IMG/VR virus record: IMGVR_UViG_3300020578_000017
Coordinates: 1-64,000 of that record
Direction: 5' to 3' (one strand)
DNA: 64,000 nt
Origin: a virus
Shown piece after piece: positions 28,594 through 36,555 of this stretch. Made by a program: the position numbers and the translations under genes. The notes beneath the pieces were generated by a model, which did not search any database, was not told where the DNA came from, and was given only the letters and a program-made list of their open reading frames with translations. Every line of letters starts with the position of its first letter. Position 1 is the first letter of the stretch.

Positions 28594-31512
28594 CTATGCC
28601 TTAATGTTAAGGGTTACTCTTACCCAAGCGACGCTGAACACAGGCTTGTAGAAAGCCTCAGCAAGAATGATGGTTGGATCAAGCGGACTAACTTGAACAT
28701 CAACATTCTTGAACTCTGAGACAAGTTGTGCGGAAACTAGAGACTGTAAAGAACCAGCTAGATTTGATCTCATTGAAGCTAGAAGAGAAGGTAGGTTCTT
28801 CTGGCCAATAAAGACCTCTAGTGAAGCTCTGCAGTCTTTCTGTACCTTGTCGATAACCTGAGTCACGTAAGGAGTACGGGTAAGCACTGAAGACATATCA
28901 GTAGTAAACCACTGACGAACACGAATGTTAGGACGGAAGTCTTCAAGTACAGTAACGCCAGCTACTGCAGTTTGATTTGCCTCAACGCTATCTAGGATTC
29001 TGGATAGACGCTTGAAACCAACTAATTCCTTGCGGGTCATATCGGTAGCTTCATCATACTGAGGGCTTACAACCTTACCAGCAAGAGCTGCTGCTAACAT
29101 TGCGCCGTCAACTAGATACTCATTCTCAACGCCAGCTTCATCAACAATACCTAGAACAACGCCATCTGGGTAAAGTAAGACGATTCTTGAGCCAACTAAG
29201 CCCTTGGCTAGAGACTGAGCCTTTGAAGGTGTTGTGCCTAAAGGACAGCCAAGGAACGTCATTCTCTCGCCCTGGAATCTCTCAGAAGACATCTTGTCTA
29301 CGTGAGCCTTGGCAAAGCCTTGGACCTCGCTAAGCGTAGTTAAAGGAACAACGATATCTGCATTGTAGATACCTTCAATCTTCTTTTCAAGATCTGTGAT
29401 ACCTGCAATATAAGCAGCTGCAGAAGCATCTGCCTTGCCGGGAGTCTTAAGAACTTGCTTAAAGCCAACAGCAGTTGCACCATTTAAGAATGCTAGGTAT
29501 GCAGCTAATGATAACTTGTTGTCAATATTGATGTTGCCGTACTCAGCTTCAATGTTCTTAATCTTGGTAAATACCTTGGAGCTGAAATCTTCCTTTCGGT
29601 ACTTATAAGAAACATAATAGAAGTCACCGATGGATGGCTCAGGACCACTCTTATCAAAGGTCTTGATAATGGCAGTATCACCGTCACCGCAGTCTAATGT
29701 GTTTAGAACTTGTAACTTGATACCAGGTACGTCAAGAACAAAATCATTACTTGCAGTTAGTGTGGGGTCAACAGTAACATCAATAATTAGGTAGTCATCG
29801 GCATCATAAAGACCTGAGTCCTTAATAGTGAATCTAACGCCTGTGCTTGGATCGTAGAAGGTTCTTCCTACGACACCAGAACCAGAAGTGCCAGATGCAT
29901 TATTTGAAGATACGACAAACTGAGTAGGGCTACCGAATAAAATGGTAATTATCTCGTCTACTGCCTTCTTAGGGACAGTCTGTAAGTCGGATCCAGTCTC
30001 TAGCCATACCTCTGAAGCACTCCAGTCACCGTCATCAACATCACTATCATCGGCATTTAGCTCTGCGTGAGCTAGTGAACCGCTGCTCTGTGAGGAGATA
30101 GAGTAGGTGCCAGCTCCAGCAGCGCCTGCAGACTCAACTGTAACAGTATAAACTTCATCACGTAACTGGTTATACCAGTAAGTAGCGAGTACAACTGAAT
30201 CATCCGCAATAGCTTCAGAAAGAATAACCTTATTGCCGCTAAGAGCAACTGGAGTACCACCATCTACAGAAACCTTGGTTAAGTCACGGGTTTCTCTGCC
30301 TAATCCGGAACCATCTACTGGAGTGAAAGTCATTTGCCAAACTGCAGTAGCGCCATCTACGACATCAACTGGAGATAGCACATCATTGACAAACTTGCTG
30401 TCAACTAGAGTTACCTTGACCTGGGTGTCATCGAAATACTCTTTCTTTGGAGTATGAACAGCGCCAGAAACTAAAGCAGAGGAACCCCAGTTTAGTTGAT
30501 CGCCTTCATTGACGAAACTTGCACCCTCTGCATAATCGCTGCTGCGGTTAGGGCTTGATCCGACGCCACCGCCAATGATCTCAACAACCTGCTTGTTTGG
30601 TAACGGATCAGAAGTATCTTGATAGGTATTTGTCCAATAAGATACCTTCAAGCTGCTGACTACTTCACCTAAAGTGACGCTCGCACCAGTAATAACAACA
30701 AGACCACTAACAGTACCGTAAACGCCAGCAGTACCGGTAGGGATTAAGGAGCTTAATGGAAGCTGGATGACACCATTTTGACCATCAATAACAACTGAAG
30801 TTTCTAGTACAGTCTCATCGTCGCCAGCAGTAAAAACGAGTACTGGATTTAGGTTAGGACTACCAGGTTCAATAATACCAACGCCACTGGATACAGATAA
30901 TGAACCAGCTAATGCTGAACCATTACCAGTAGAATCTACAATTGGGCTATAGAAAGTGTTAATGCTAACTAAAGCATCATGACGAGTGCCAGTTGCAACT
31001 GGAGAGCTTAAAAGATCGCTGTGAACTTCTAATTCAACTAGAAGGTCACCACGATGCCAGTAATAAGTAACGTCAACAACGTCATCTTCGAGTACGACTT
31101 GAGCTAGGTAAACCTCACCTAGTAAACCATTAACTCTGGCAACACCTGCAGCTTCACCATTAATTCTTACGGCAACCTGAGAAGGAGCTGTGGCTAAAGT
31201 GCCTGTGCCATCACCTGAAGTAATAGGAACGTTACGAACACGAACAACAGACTTCTCGCCGTCTGCATTTCCTAATAGATTTGTGTCAGGATCTACGAAA
31301 CGACCTGTCATATCTTCACGGTTAGAAATAACATCTACTGAAGCTGATGAACCGCGAACAACTTCTAAGTTACGGACTGTGTAGGTTTCTTCGCCAACAC
31401 CAACGAAAACTGGAATTCTTAAACCAGCTGAACCAACTGCGCCTTCTGTAGATACGATTGTGTTCGTATAGACTCCAGGCGGAACATAAGTAGTAAATGG
31501 ACCAATACCCAT
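28594..31512 (-). CDS. Tail sheath protein, enlarged
   Basis: A 972-residue protein; common sheaths are about 400-700. The N-terminus GPFTTYVPPGVYTNTIVST is the classic sheath start. The C-terminal ~330 residues carry the conserved sheath core: NGATAVGFKQVL, a helical GITDLEKKIEGIYNADIVVP segment, LGCPLGTTPSKA, RVRQWFTTDMSSVLTRTPYV and the end FKPVFSVAWVRVTLNIKA-type strand. Residues ~40-640 are a long beta-rich insert with repeated units ending in VTYYWHR, KVSYWTNTY, LATYWYNQ and YVSYKYRK, the same kind of unit seen in two other proteins of this cassette. The insert probably projects from the outer surface. The gene has its own promoter-like region and terminator. Confidence 0.9.
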   Translation of the reverse strand: MGIGPFTTYVPPGVYTNTIVSTEGAVGSAGLRIPVFVGVGEETYTVRNLEVVRGSSASVDVISNREDMTGRFVDPDTNLLGNADGEKSVVRVRNVPITSGDGTGTLATAPSQVAVRINGEAAGVARVNGLLGEVYLAQVVLEDDVVDVTYYWHRGDLLVELEVHSDLLSSPVATGTRHDALVSINTFYSPIVDSTGNGSALAGSLSVSSGVGIIEPGSPNLNPVLVFTAGDDETVLETSVVIDGQNGVIQLPLSSLIPTGTAGVYGTVSGLVVITGASVTLGEVVSSLKVSYWTNTYQDTSDPLPNKQVVEIIGGGVGSSPNRSSDYAEGASFVNEGDQLNWGSSALVSGAVHTPKKEYFDDTQVKVTLVDSKFVNDVLSPVDVVDGATAVWQMTFTPVDGSGLGRETRDLTKVSVDGGTPVALSGNKVILSEAIADDSVVLATYWYNQLRDEVYTVTVESAGAAGAGTYSISSQSSGSLAHAELNADDSDVDDGDWSASEVWLETGSDLQTVPKKAVDEIITILFGSPTQFVVSSNNASGTSGSGVVGRTFYDPSTGVRFTIKDSGLYDADDYLIIDVTVDPTLTASNDFVLDVPGIKLQVLNTLDCGDGDTAIIKTFDKSGPEPSIGDFYYVSYKYRKEDFSSKVFTKIKNIEAEYGNINIDNKLSLAAYLAFLNGATAVGFKQVLKTPGKADASAAAYIAGITDLEKKIEGIYNADIVVPLTTLSEVQGFAKAHVDKMSSERFQGERMTFLGCPLGTTPSKAQSLAKGLVGSRIVLLYPDGVVLGIVDEAGVENEYLVDGAMLAAALAGKVVSPQYDEATDMTRKELVGFKRLSRILDSVEANQTAVAGVTVLEDFRPNIRVRQWFTTDMSSVLTRTPYVTQVIDKVQKDCRASLEVFIGQKNLPSLLASMRSNLAGSLQSLVSAQLVSEFKNVDVQVSPLDPTIILAEAFYKPVFSVAWVRVTLNIKA

Positions 31513-31554
31513 ATTTATCTCCCTAAAAGTAGTAGTTACAATATAAATTTCTAT

Positions 31555-31562
31555 CTATATAG
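31555..31562 (-). promoter_or_regulatory. CTATATAG promoter-like motif before sheath gene
   Basis: CTATATAG follows the T-run of the preceding terminator by a few bases and lies about 45 bases before the sheath start; a GGGAGA ribosome site follows. The same kind of CTATA motif follows other terminators in the window. No separate -35 box is evident because the hairpin occupies that place. Confidence 0.4.
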
Positions 31563-31597
31563 AAAAAAGCCAATATAAATTTAAATCCCATATAGGG

Positions 31598-31627
31598 AGT
31601 AGGCCTCCATTAATATGAAGGCCTACT
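31598..31627 (-). terminator. Nested terminator hairpins
   Basis: An inner hairpin (AGTAGGCCT... with a TAAT loop) pairs 12 of 13 positions. It sits inside an outer inverted repeat: AAAAAGCCAATA at 31564-31575 and TATTGGCTTTTT at 31637-31648. The outer repeat ends in T-runs on either strand, so termination is possible both ways. The outer arm overlaps the stop codon of the acidic-protein gene. Confidence 0.75.
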
Positions 31628-31646
31628 AGAAAAATTTATTGGCTTT

Positions 31647-32195
31647 TTAGAAACCGTAGTTATGTGCACCATCTTTAATGTCGTAAGGTTCACCTAGAAC
31701 TGGTTCTTTATTGTTTTCTTTTAAAAACCCATCGTGTTCATCATCGCTATCCGATGATTCAAATGGATTAGAAGAGGAAAGCTGATCTTCGTCTGATAGT
31801 GACATTTCTTCGCCATCGGAAGATGATGAACTCATGTCTTCAGAATCACGTAGGTCTGAAGATAGATAGTCTTCAAAATCCGCATCACTGCTTTCCCAAT
31901 TTGATGAAGAACTCTCTAGTACATCCGAAGACAAATAATCTTCCCAGGATAACTCACTTAGATCGAATTCTTCGGATATCATATCATGTATACCGCTCTC
32001 TACTTCGTCTAAGTCACCAGAAAGGCCCTCTACAAGGTCATCTAACTCTTCAAGTTCATCGGATAGTTTTTCTACTTCTGAAGACTCTAAATCATCAGTA
32101 TTAGATTCAAACTTATCCTGCCATTCACTAAACTTATCCCAAAGTAGATCTAAGTCACTAGCTAGCTCATTAAGCTTCTGCGATATTTTTTCCAC
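31647..32195 (-). CDS. Very acidic Ser/Asp/Glu-rich protein
   Basis: A 182-residue protein with a GTG start and a good AGGAGA ribosome site. Residues 1-75 look like a coiled coil (KLNELASDLDLLWDKFSEWQ). The rest is low complexity: repeated SSD, ESS and EDYLSSD units, with almost no Lys or Arg. The last ~25 residues regain ordinary composition. It lies between a zinc-ribbon gene and the sheath. Such acidity could serve as a DNA mimic, a charge shield or an assembly chaperone, but no family is recognised. The repeats EDYLSSDV and EDYLSSDL suggest local duplication. Confidence 0.7.
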   Translation of the reverse strand: MEKISQKLNELASDLDLLWDKFSEWQDKFESNTDDLESSEVEKLSDELEELDDLVEGLSGDLDEVESGIHDMISEEFDLSELSWEDYLSSDVLESSSSNWESSDADFEDYLSSDLRDSEDMSSSSSDGEEMSLSDEDQLSSSNPFESSDSDDEHDGFLKENNKEPVLGEPYDIKDGAHNYGF

Positions 32196-32222
32196 GTTAT
32201 TAGACTCTCCTAAGATATAAAT

Positions 32223-32594
32223 TTATTGATTATTAATGACGATATCAGCAACTTCTTTTCTTGACTGTTTTGTCTCATTTGAAGCTGCTTTTAAACTACC
32301 GGAGTCAGTTAGTTCAACTAAATGACTGTTTGTTTCTCTTCTGATGCTATTAGCGGTTTGATGTAAGGAATTAATCTTTTCCCATTTCTTTTCCGCATCA
32401 GAGCCAACTATTTGATCGATAGTTGCTGTTGGTGGCATACCTGCTTGATAAGTGATGCCGACAGTATGAGGCTTGAACTGACGAGGAGACATAGACTTGC
32501 AAGACTTACACTCTGCCTCGGAAACCTGACTATCTTGTACTATCTTGTCAAATAATAAACCACATTCTTTACAAAAGAAATCAAACTTTGGCAT
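32223..32594 (-). CDS. FmdB-like zinc-ribbon protein
   Basis: A 123-residue protein starting MPKFDFFCKECGLLFDKIV, with a second pair CKSCKS about 20 residues on. CxxC...CxxC binds one zinc in FmdB-type ribbons, which are common in large phage genomes. The rest is helical and charged. A second ribbon of the same start (MPKYTLYCKECDTYC) lies at 46.5-46.8 kb, so the two are probably paralogues. The role (regulation or a structural zinc site) is unknown. Confidence 0.72.
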   Translation of the reverse strand: MPKFDFFCKECGLLFDKIVQDSQVSEAECKSCKSMSPRQFKPHTVGITYQAGMPPTATIDQIVGSDAEKKWEKINSLHQTANSIRRETNSHLVELTDSGSLKAASNETKQSRKEVADIVINNQ

Positions 32595-32596
32595 TT

Positions 32597-34477
32597 TTAC
32601 GTAACCCTCTCAGACTTTAGTATAGGGCTTTCTATGATTGGAAAAAGCGTAGGCTCTTGAAATACAGGAACATCTTTAATGTCTGAATACGCATAGCTGA
32701 TAAACTTCAAATGTACATCCCGTATTTTTATTGGAATTGGCTTTCTAATATGCCAGTCCGTTAAGAAAACAACACTTACACTTGCCATGTAGTACTGATC
32801 TGTTGTATTTTCATCATAAGGTTCTTCTGCTTCGCCTTGTATAGAAATCTCATCTAGGATTATTCCCTCGGAATCAAATCTTTCTTTTAGGGACAGAAGA
32901 TACATGGCGGTTAAATCAGTAATTTCTTCCTGCTGAATTGGGTCTAAAGCAACTATATCTAGGGTAAAAGAAACTCTAAATTTACCCCCATACTCATGGG
33001 AAGTTGGCTCAGGATCACCCGAAATAAAAACTAGCTGCCTCCCACCTACCTGAGCTTGTTTTGCGAAACTTAAAACGCAACCTTCTATTGCTTCATTATT
33101 TGCACCATACGCAGAGAATTCGTAAGGACCCTGTGAGTCTAATGCATAATAATAGCTTACCTTTACTTCACCTTCAGGAATAGCTTCATTGAATATCAGA
33201 TCATTTGTGTCAGAGTCAAATGTGAAAACTTCATGGGATATAATATCTTTCTTTACCCATACATCAACGCTTTTTGCTACAATGCCAGCATCTGGAAGCA
33301 TTATTCTCCAAGAATCATCAAACACTTCGGCTATAGGAACTGTAAGACCGGGGGATTCGCTGAGATAATAGTAGCTAGCGGTTACCCTTAATCCTGGTGG
33401 TAGCTTTTTTGAAAAAGTTACCTTGTAGCCATCTACTAGAGAAAATGTTATCTTATCTTTGCTATAAACGTCTGTATTTTCGTCTGTGTAGTTAAAAAGC
33501 TTTTCTTCATCTAACCAAACTTCTAAGGTACCTGCTACTGTTTTTGAAAACTCTAAGTCAAGTATACTTTCTGTACCGGTAGTTTTTCTCTTTAGAAGTT
33601 CGTTTGAAACTCTTTTTATTACAAAGTAATCAAAGCCAGATTGTAATGTCTCGTCGGTACTGGCCTGTACGATACTTAAGTTAATACCTGACTGCTTTTC
33701 TTTAAAGGTAATAGTACGTAAAGATTCATCTATCTCATACTTACTGCTATCTACATCAACATCATCTACTCTAACAGTTAAGTCTGTAAAAATATCAGAT
33801 CCAAGTTCTTCGTTAAAATATATCTTTGCTCTTCTAAAGTTTGAAGTACTAATAGGAAAAGGTGCCCTGTATAACAACGGGTCTACCATAAAAGTAGTGT
33901 CAGATACAATCTCTACCCCGTAAGCACCGACATGAGCCAAGTGTAAAGAGTAGTAAGCTATTTTAACTAAAGATCCAGAAGGCGGGGCTGTCCTAAGCTG
34001 CACTAAACCTTCTGTTGGGAAAATCTGAAAAGGAGTTACAGACTGCCCATCAACGTAAACGCTTATGGAGCCAACGTCATCTTTATTTAAGGATACGATC
34101 TCTTTTTCAAACTTACTAAGACCTACCAATTGCTGATTAGATAACTCAAATAAAACATTGTCACCATCTACCTGGTCTGATACATCATCTACATGATACT
34201 GTACAAGATTTTGAGTGTCTTCTCTTACCCATTCTACAGCAGAGCCAGAAATATTAACTAAGCCTACGCGAGAAAGAACTTGACCAAGATAGTTGTCTGG
34301 AGATAGCTTTATCTGCTCTGCACTACTATTTTTAACGATAATACCATACTTGCTTTTTTCATCAAGTTGGTATTTGTTTGTTACAGTAATTTTGTCGTAA
34401 ATAGGATGAGTACGAAAAGCTCCTTGAAGCTCCCGTATTAATCTACGCTTTACGGCGTTAGTTAATTGATAATAAAT
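32597..34477 (-). CDS. Neck / tail-completion-like structural protein with ATT start
   Basis: The frame runs well upstream of the first ATG/GTG/TTG-type start (TTG at 34129). The extra 116 codons are coding-like (YYQLTNAVKRRLIRELQGAF and on). The only fit for a start is ATT at 34477-34475, seven bases after AGGTGA that overlaps the previous stop; an in-frame TGA lies three codons upstream. The protein would be 626 residues. It holds several copies of a beta unit ending PPSGSLVKIAYYS, PPGLRVTASYYYL and IPEGEVKVSYYYA, and begins a motif with DGQSVTPF. The sheath and the 38993-40213 protein share the unit. Position between connector and sheath suggests a neck or tail-completion role. Confidence 0.7.
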   Translation of the reverse strand: MYYQLTNAVKRRLIRELQGAFRTHPIYDKITVTNKYQLDEKSKYGIIVKNSSAEQIKLSPDNYLGQVLSRVGLVNISGSAVEWVREDTQNLVQYHVDDVSDQVDGDNVLFELSNQQLVGLSKFEKEIVSLNKDDVGSISVYVDGQSVTPFQIFPTEGLVQLRTAPPSGSLVKIAYYSLHLAHVGAYGVEIVSDTTFMVDPLLYRAPFPISTSNFRRAKIYFNEELGSDIFTDLTVRVDDVDVDSSKYEIDESLRTITFKEKQSGINLSIVQASTDETLQSGFDYFVIKRVSNELLKRKTTGTESILDLEFSKTVAGTLEVWLDEEKLFNYTDENTDVYSKDKITFSLVDGYKVTFSKKLPPGLRVTASYYYLSESPGLTVPIAEVFDDSWRIMLPDAGIVAKSVDVWVKKDIISHEVFTFDSDTNDLIFNEAIPEGEVKVSYYYALDSQGPYEFSAYGANNEAIEGCVLSFAKQAQVGGRQLVFISGDPEPTSHEYGGKFRVSFTLDIVALDPIQQEEITDLTAMYLLSLKERFDSEGIILDEISIQGEAEEPYDENTTDQYYMASVSVVFLTDWHIRKPIPIKIRDVHLKFISYAYSDIKDVPVFQEPTLFPIIESPILKSERVT

Positions 34478-34487
34478 GACGTATCAC

Positions 34488-34745
34488 CTAATATTTTATA
34501 GTCTCGTCGGGTAGCTCATTTATGACTTTTTTCTTTTTAAGCTTATCTAAAGCTTGACCAAGGCTATCCAAATTTTGCTTTGGTAGTTTTTTTAAGCCAG
34601 GGTCACTTACAAACTTATCTAAAGCTTTTGTCAAATTAGTCTTTGACGTTTGCCCGCCACTACTTGTACTAAGTTCTTTTTTGTTTAGTAGGCCAACTTG
34701 CTTAGCATAAGAAATGGAGTCCTTGAACTTTTTCAAAGACCCCAT
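34488..34745 (-). CDS. Small Lys-rich protein, probably the -1 frame extension of the preceding gene
   Basis: 85 residues from ATG 34745, Lys/Leu-rich and helical (ALDKFVSDPGLKKLPKQNLD). No clear ribosome site precedes this ATG. The same frame is open back to 34823, into the end of the preceding gene, with coding-like residues (NAVVDKNVTKALNYLE). An A-heptamer and stem-loop lie at that junction. It is therefore likely made mainly as the C-terminal 111 residues of a -1 frameshift fusion of about 341 residues. No family is recognised. Confidence 0.6.
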   Translation of the reverse strand: MGSLKKFKDSISYAKQVGLLNKKELSTSSGGQTSKTNLTKALDKFVSDPGLKKLPKQNLDSLGQALDKLKKKKVINELPDETIKY

Positions 34746-34781
34746 CCCGAATGACTTATCGGACTCAGCTACGTTCTCTAA

Positions 34782-34829
34782 GTAGTTTAACGCCTTAGTG
34801 ACGTTTTTATCAACTACCGCGTTTTTTTT
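34782..34829 (-). promoter_or_regulatory. Putative programmed -1 frameshift signal
   Basis: On the minus strand, TCA AAA AAA ACG CGG TAG ends the 232-residue gene. The heptamer A AAA AAA (34829-34823) allows both tRNAs to slip back one base. A five-base spacer follows, then a stem of GTAGTT (34817-34812) with AACTAC (34787-34782) and an inner AACG/CGTT stem. Slipping joins the frame at 34488-34823. Layout and spacing match known -1 signals. A miscount in the eight-A run is the main alternative. Confidence 0.6.
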
Positions 34830-35512
34830 GAGAGTTTAACGAAACTGGCTTTCTTTTTGGTGACAGGAGAATCAGCAGAAGCCTTTACAGGCATTGCGCC
34901 CTCAAAGCCTCCTAAATCATCAGCCTGAGCAAAAGGAGCATGGCCTAATGAAGTTACTTCTGGAAGAGCCTCGTGACGGAAAACAGCCTTGACAGAAGAT
35001 AGGCTCTTATTAGAATCAATCCTGTCCTGAACTGCGGGGCCTTCATTTCTGGCGGTGCCGATAGAACTTGCGTCAAAGTTGGCGAACTTGGCTAGTTCCT
35101 TAGCAATTCCCATTACTAAGTTGTACTCTTCTGCATAGAGGCTAGCAACTTTAGATGCCTTCCTCTTAGAAGCAACTACTGGAGAATGGCCCATCAGCAT
35201 ATCGCTGATGGCATCTAAGCCCTTGGGGTAAAAGTCAGAGTTATGAGCCTGATCGCCATAAACAGCTTGCGCTCTAGCCTGGACTTCAGCTAATGAAGGT
35301 GGGTTCCAATCTTCCTGGGGAAGAACAGCGGATAAAGGCATATCCTTGACATGCTTCATGCCTGAAAAGTTATGATTATGAATTTCTACATTGCGACCAC
35401 TGTTGTCATGAACCTGAAAAGAATCATCAACACCAATTTCGTCTTCAGCGCCAGGAACCATTAAACTAGCTAACTTGGCTAGCTCGCGGGCAATTTCTTG
35501 ATCTCTTGACAT
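34814..35512 (-). CDS. Unknown protein, frameshift donor
   Basis: A 232-residue protein, fairly hydrophilic, with paired Lys/Ala motifs (ELAKLASLM, ELAKFANFD) near each end and a His-rich patch VEIHNHNFSGMKHVKD near residue 45. The C-terminus KKKASFVKLSKKTR is basic and ends at the A-run. Lys-Ala-Ser stretches of this kind are also seen in the scaffold-like and cysteine-module proteins here. The gene has a 74-base leader without a neighbour, with AAGGACTCCCTTTAA before the ATG. Function is unknown; frameshift production of a longer form is likely. Confidence 0.65.
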   Translation of the reverse strand: MSRDQEIARELAKLASLMVPGAEDEIGVDDSFQVHDNSGRNVEIHNHNFSGMKHVKDMPLSAVLPQEDWNPPSLAEVQARAQAVYGDQAHNSDFYPKGLDAISDMLMGHSPVVASKRKASKVASLYAEEYNLVMGIAKELAKFANFDASSIGTARNEGPAVQDRIDSNKSLSSVKAVFRHEALPEVTSLGHAPFAQADDLGGFEGAMPVKASADSPVTKKKASFVKLSKKTR

Positions 35513-35586
35513 TTAAAGGGAGTCCTTCTAACGATAAGTCCTACAAAAAGTATCTAAGCAAAGAATAAAAAACAAACTAAAACAAC

Positions 35587-36555
35587 TTAATCGCCAAATA
35601 GGGATTTTACTTTTTTCTGCCTATTCAAACGATTTTTATCTCTAAGAGACTTAGCCTCTTCTATGTCTTCATCTTCCTCTACATCTAAATGCTTTGGTGT
35701 GATGTCGAACTCTGGTTTCTGTGAAGGAGGGATATTTTCGGGTTCTTCTGGAGCAGCCTCTTCTTCTGCCTCAAACTCTTCAAAAGGCTCTTGTTTTGGC
35801 CTGAATGCCGAGAACTCACCCTCTTGCTCTTCCCTTTTAAAAAGCTTAGGGACTCCCTTTACTGCAGGAATAACATCCTCTTCCATTTCTTCTACCGCCT
35901 TAGTATCAATGTCCTTAGGTAGCAACGTGGTTGGGACAGTCTGTATTTCTGAAACAGCTCTGTTTTTAAATAATGGCTTTACGCCTTTTTCTGGAGCTTT
36001 TTTCTCAGAAAAAGGTGAGGAGGGTAATGCTGATACTTCTTCCTCTTCTGGTTTCTGTAATTCTTGAGGCTTAATTGGCATATCAAGTTTAAACTTATCT
36101 AAAAGTTTTCTTACTGAAGCGAATATATGCTTACAGCCATAATTTACCCTTACAGGATCTCTTACTTTAGGAGGAACAAGCTTTCCTCTTGAGTTTCCTA
36201 GTAACGCATCTTTTTGAGATAAGTTATACTGACCGCCTTGGTATAGAAAAGCTGGACAGTCGCAGTTTACTTTTATGTTTAGATCTTTTTTGTCTTCTAC
36301 CTGGGTAGGATCATCTAAAATCTGAATACTTACCTTATGACCATCTTTTTTTGAATCTTTCTCTGAGCACACTACTTTGTATACATAGATGCTATCTTTT
36401 TCAGAGTAGTTCAGTAATCCAGTTGAACAGTTTAGCGAATTTCTATTTAGTTTTGACTTAGAAGACACAATCTCATCAAGAGATATAGCTGCTATTTTGA
36501 CACGACCAGAAATAATGTTTCTGATCGTTCCAACTAACACTAGGATAGGGATCAC
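35587..36555 (-). CDS. SWIM zinc-finger protein
   Basis: A 322-residue protein. Residues ~50-145 hold a SWIM-like finger, NCDCPAF (Cys98, Cys100) and YGCKH (Cys141, His143): CxC-x40-CxH, with a longer spacer than usual. SWIM fingers bind DNA or protein. The remainder (150-322) is disordered, very rich in Glu and Pro, with a basic end. It overlaps the actin-like gene by four bases, which points to a joint role with that ATPase, perhaps DNA or capsid contact. Partner and function are inferred. Confidence 0.68.
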   Translation of the reverse strand: MIPILVLVGTIRNIISGRVKIAAISLDEIVSSKSKLNRNSLNCSTGLLNYSEKDSIYVYKVVCSEKDSKKDGHKVSIQILDDPTQVEDKKDLNIKVNCDCPAFLYQGGQYNLSQKDALLGNSRGKLVPPKVRDPVRVNYGCKHIFASVRKLLDKFKLDMPIKPQELQKPEEEEVSALPSSPFSEKKAPEKGVKPLFKNRAVSEIQTVPTTLLPKDIDTKAVEEMEEDVIPAVKGVPKLFKREEQEGEFSAFRPKQEPFEEFEAEEEAAPEEPENIPPSQKPEFDITPKHLDVEEDEDIEEAKSLRDKNRLNRQKKVKSLFGD

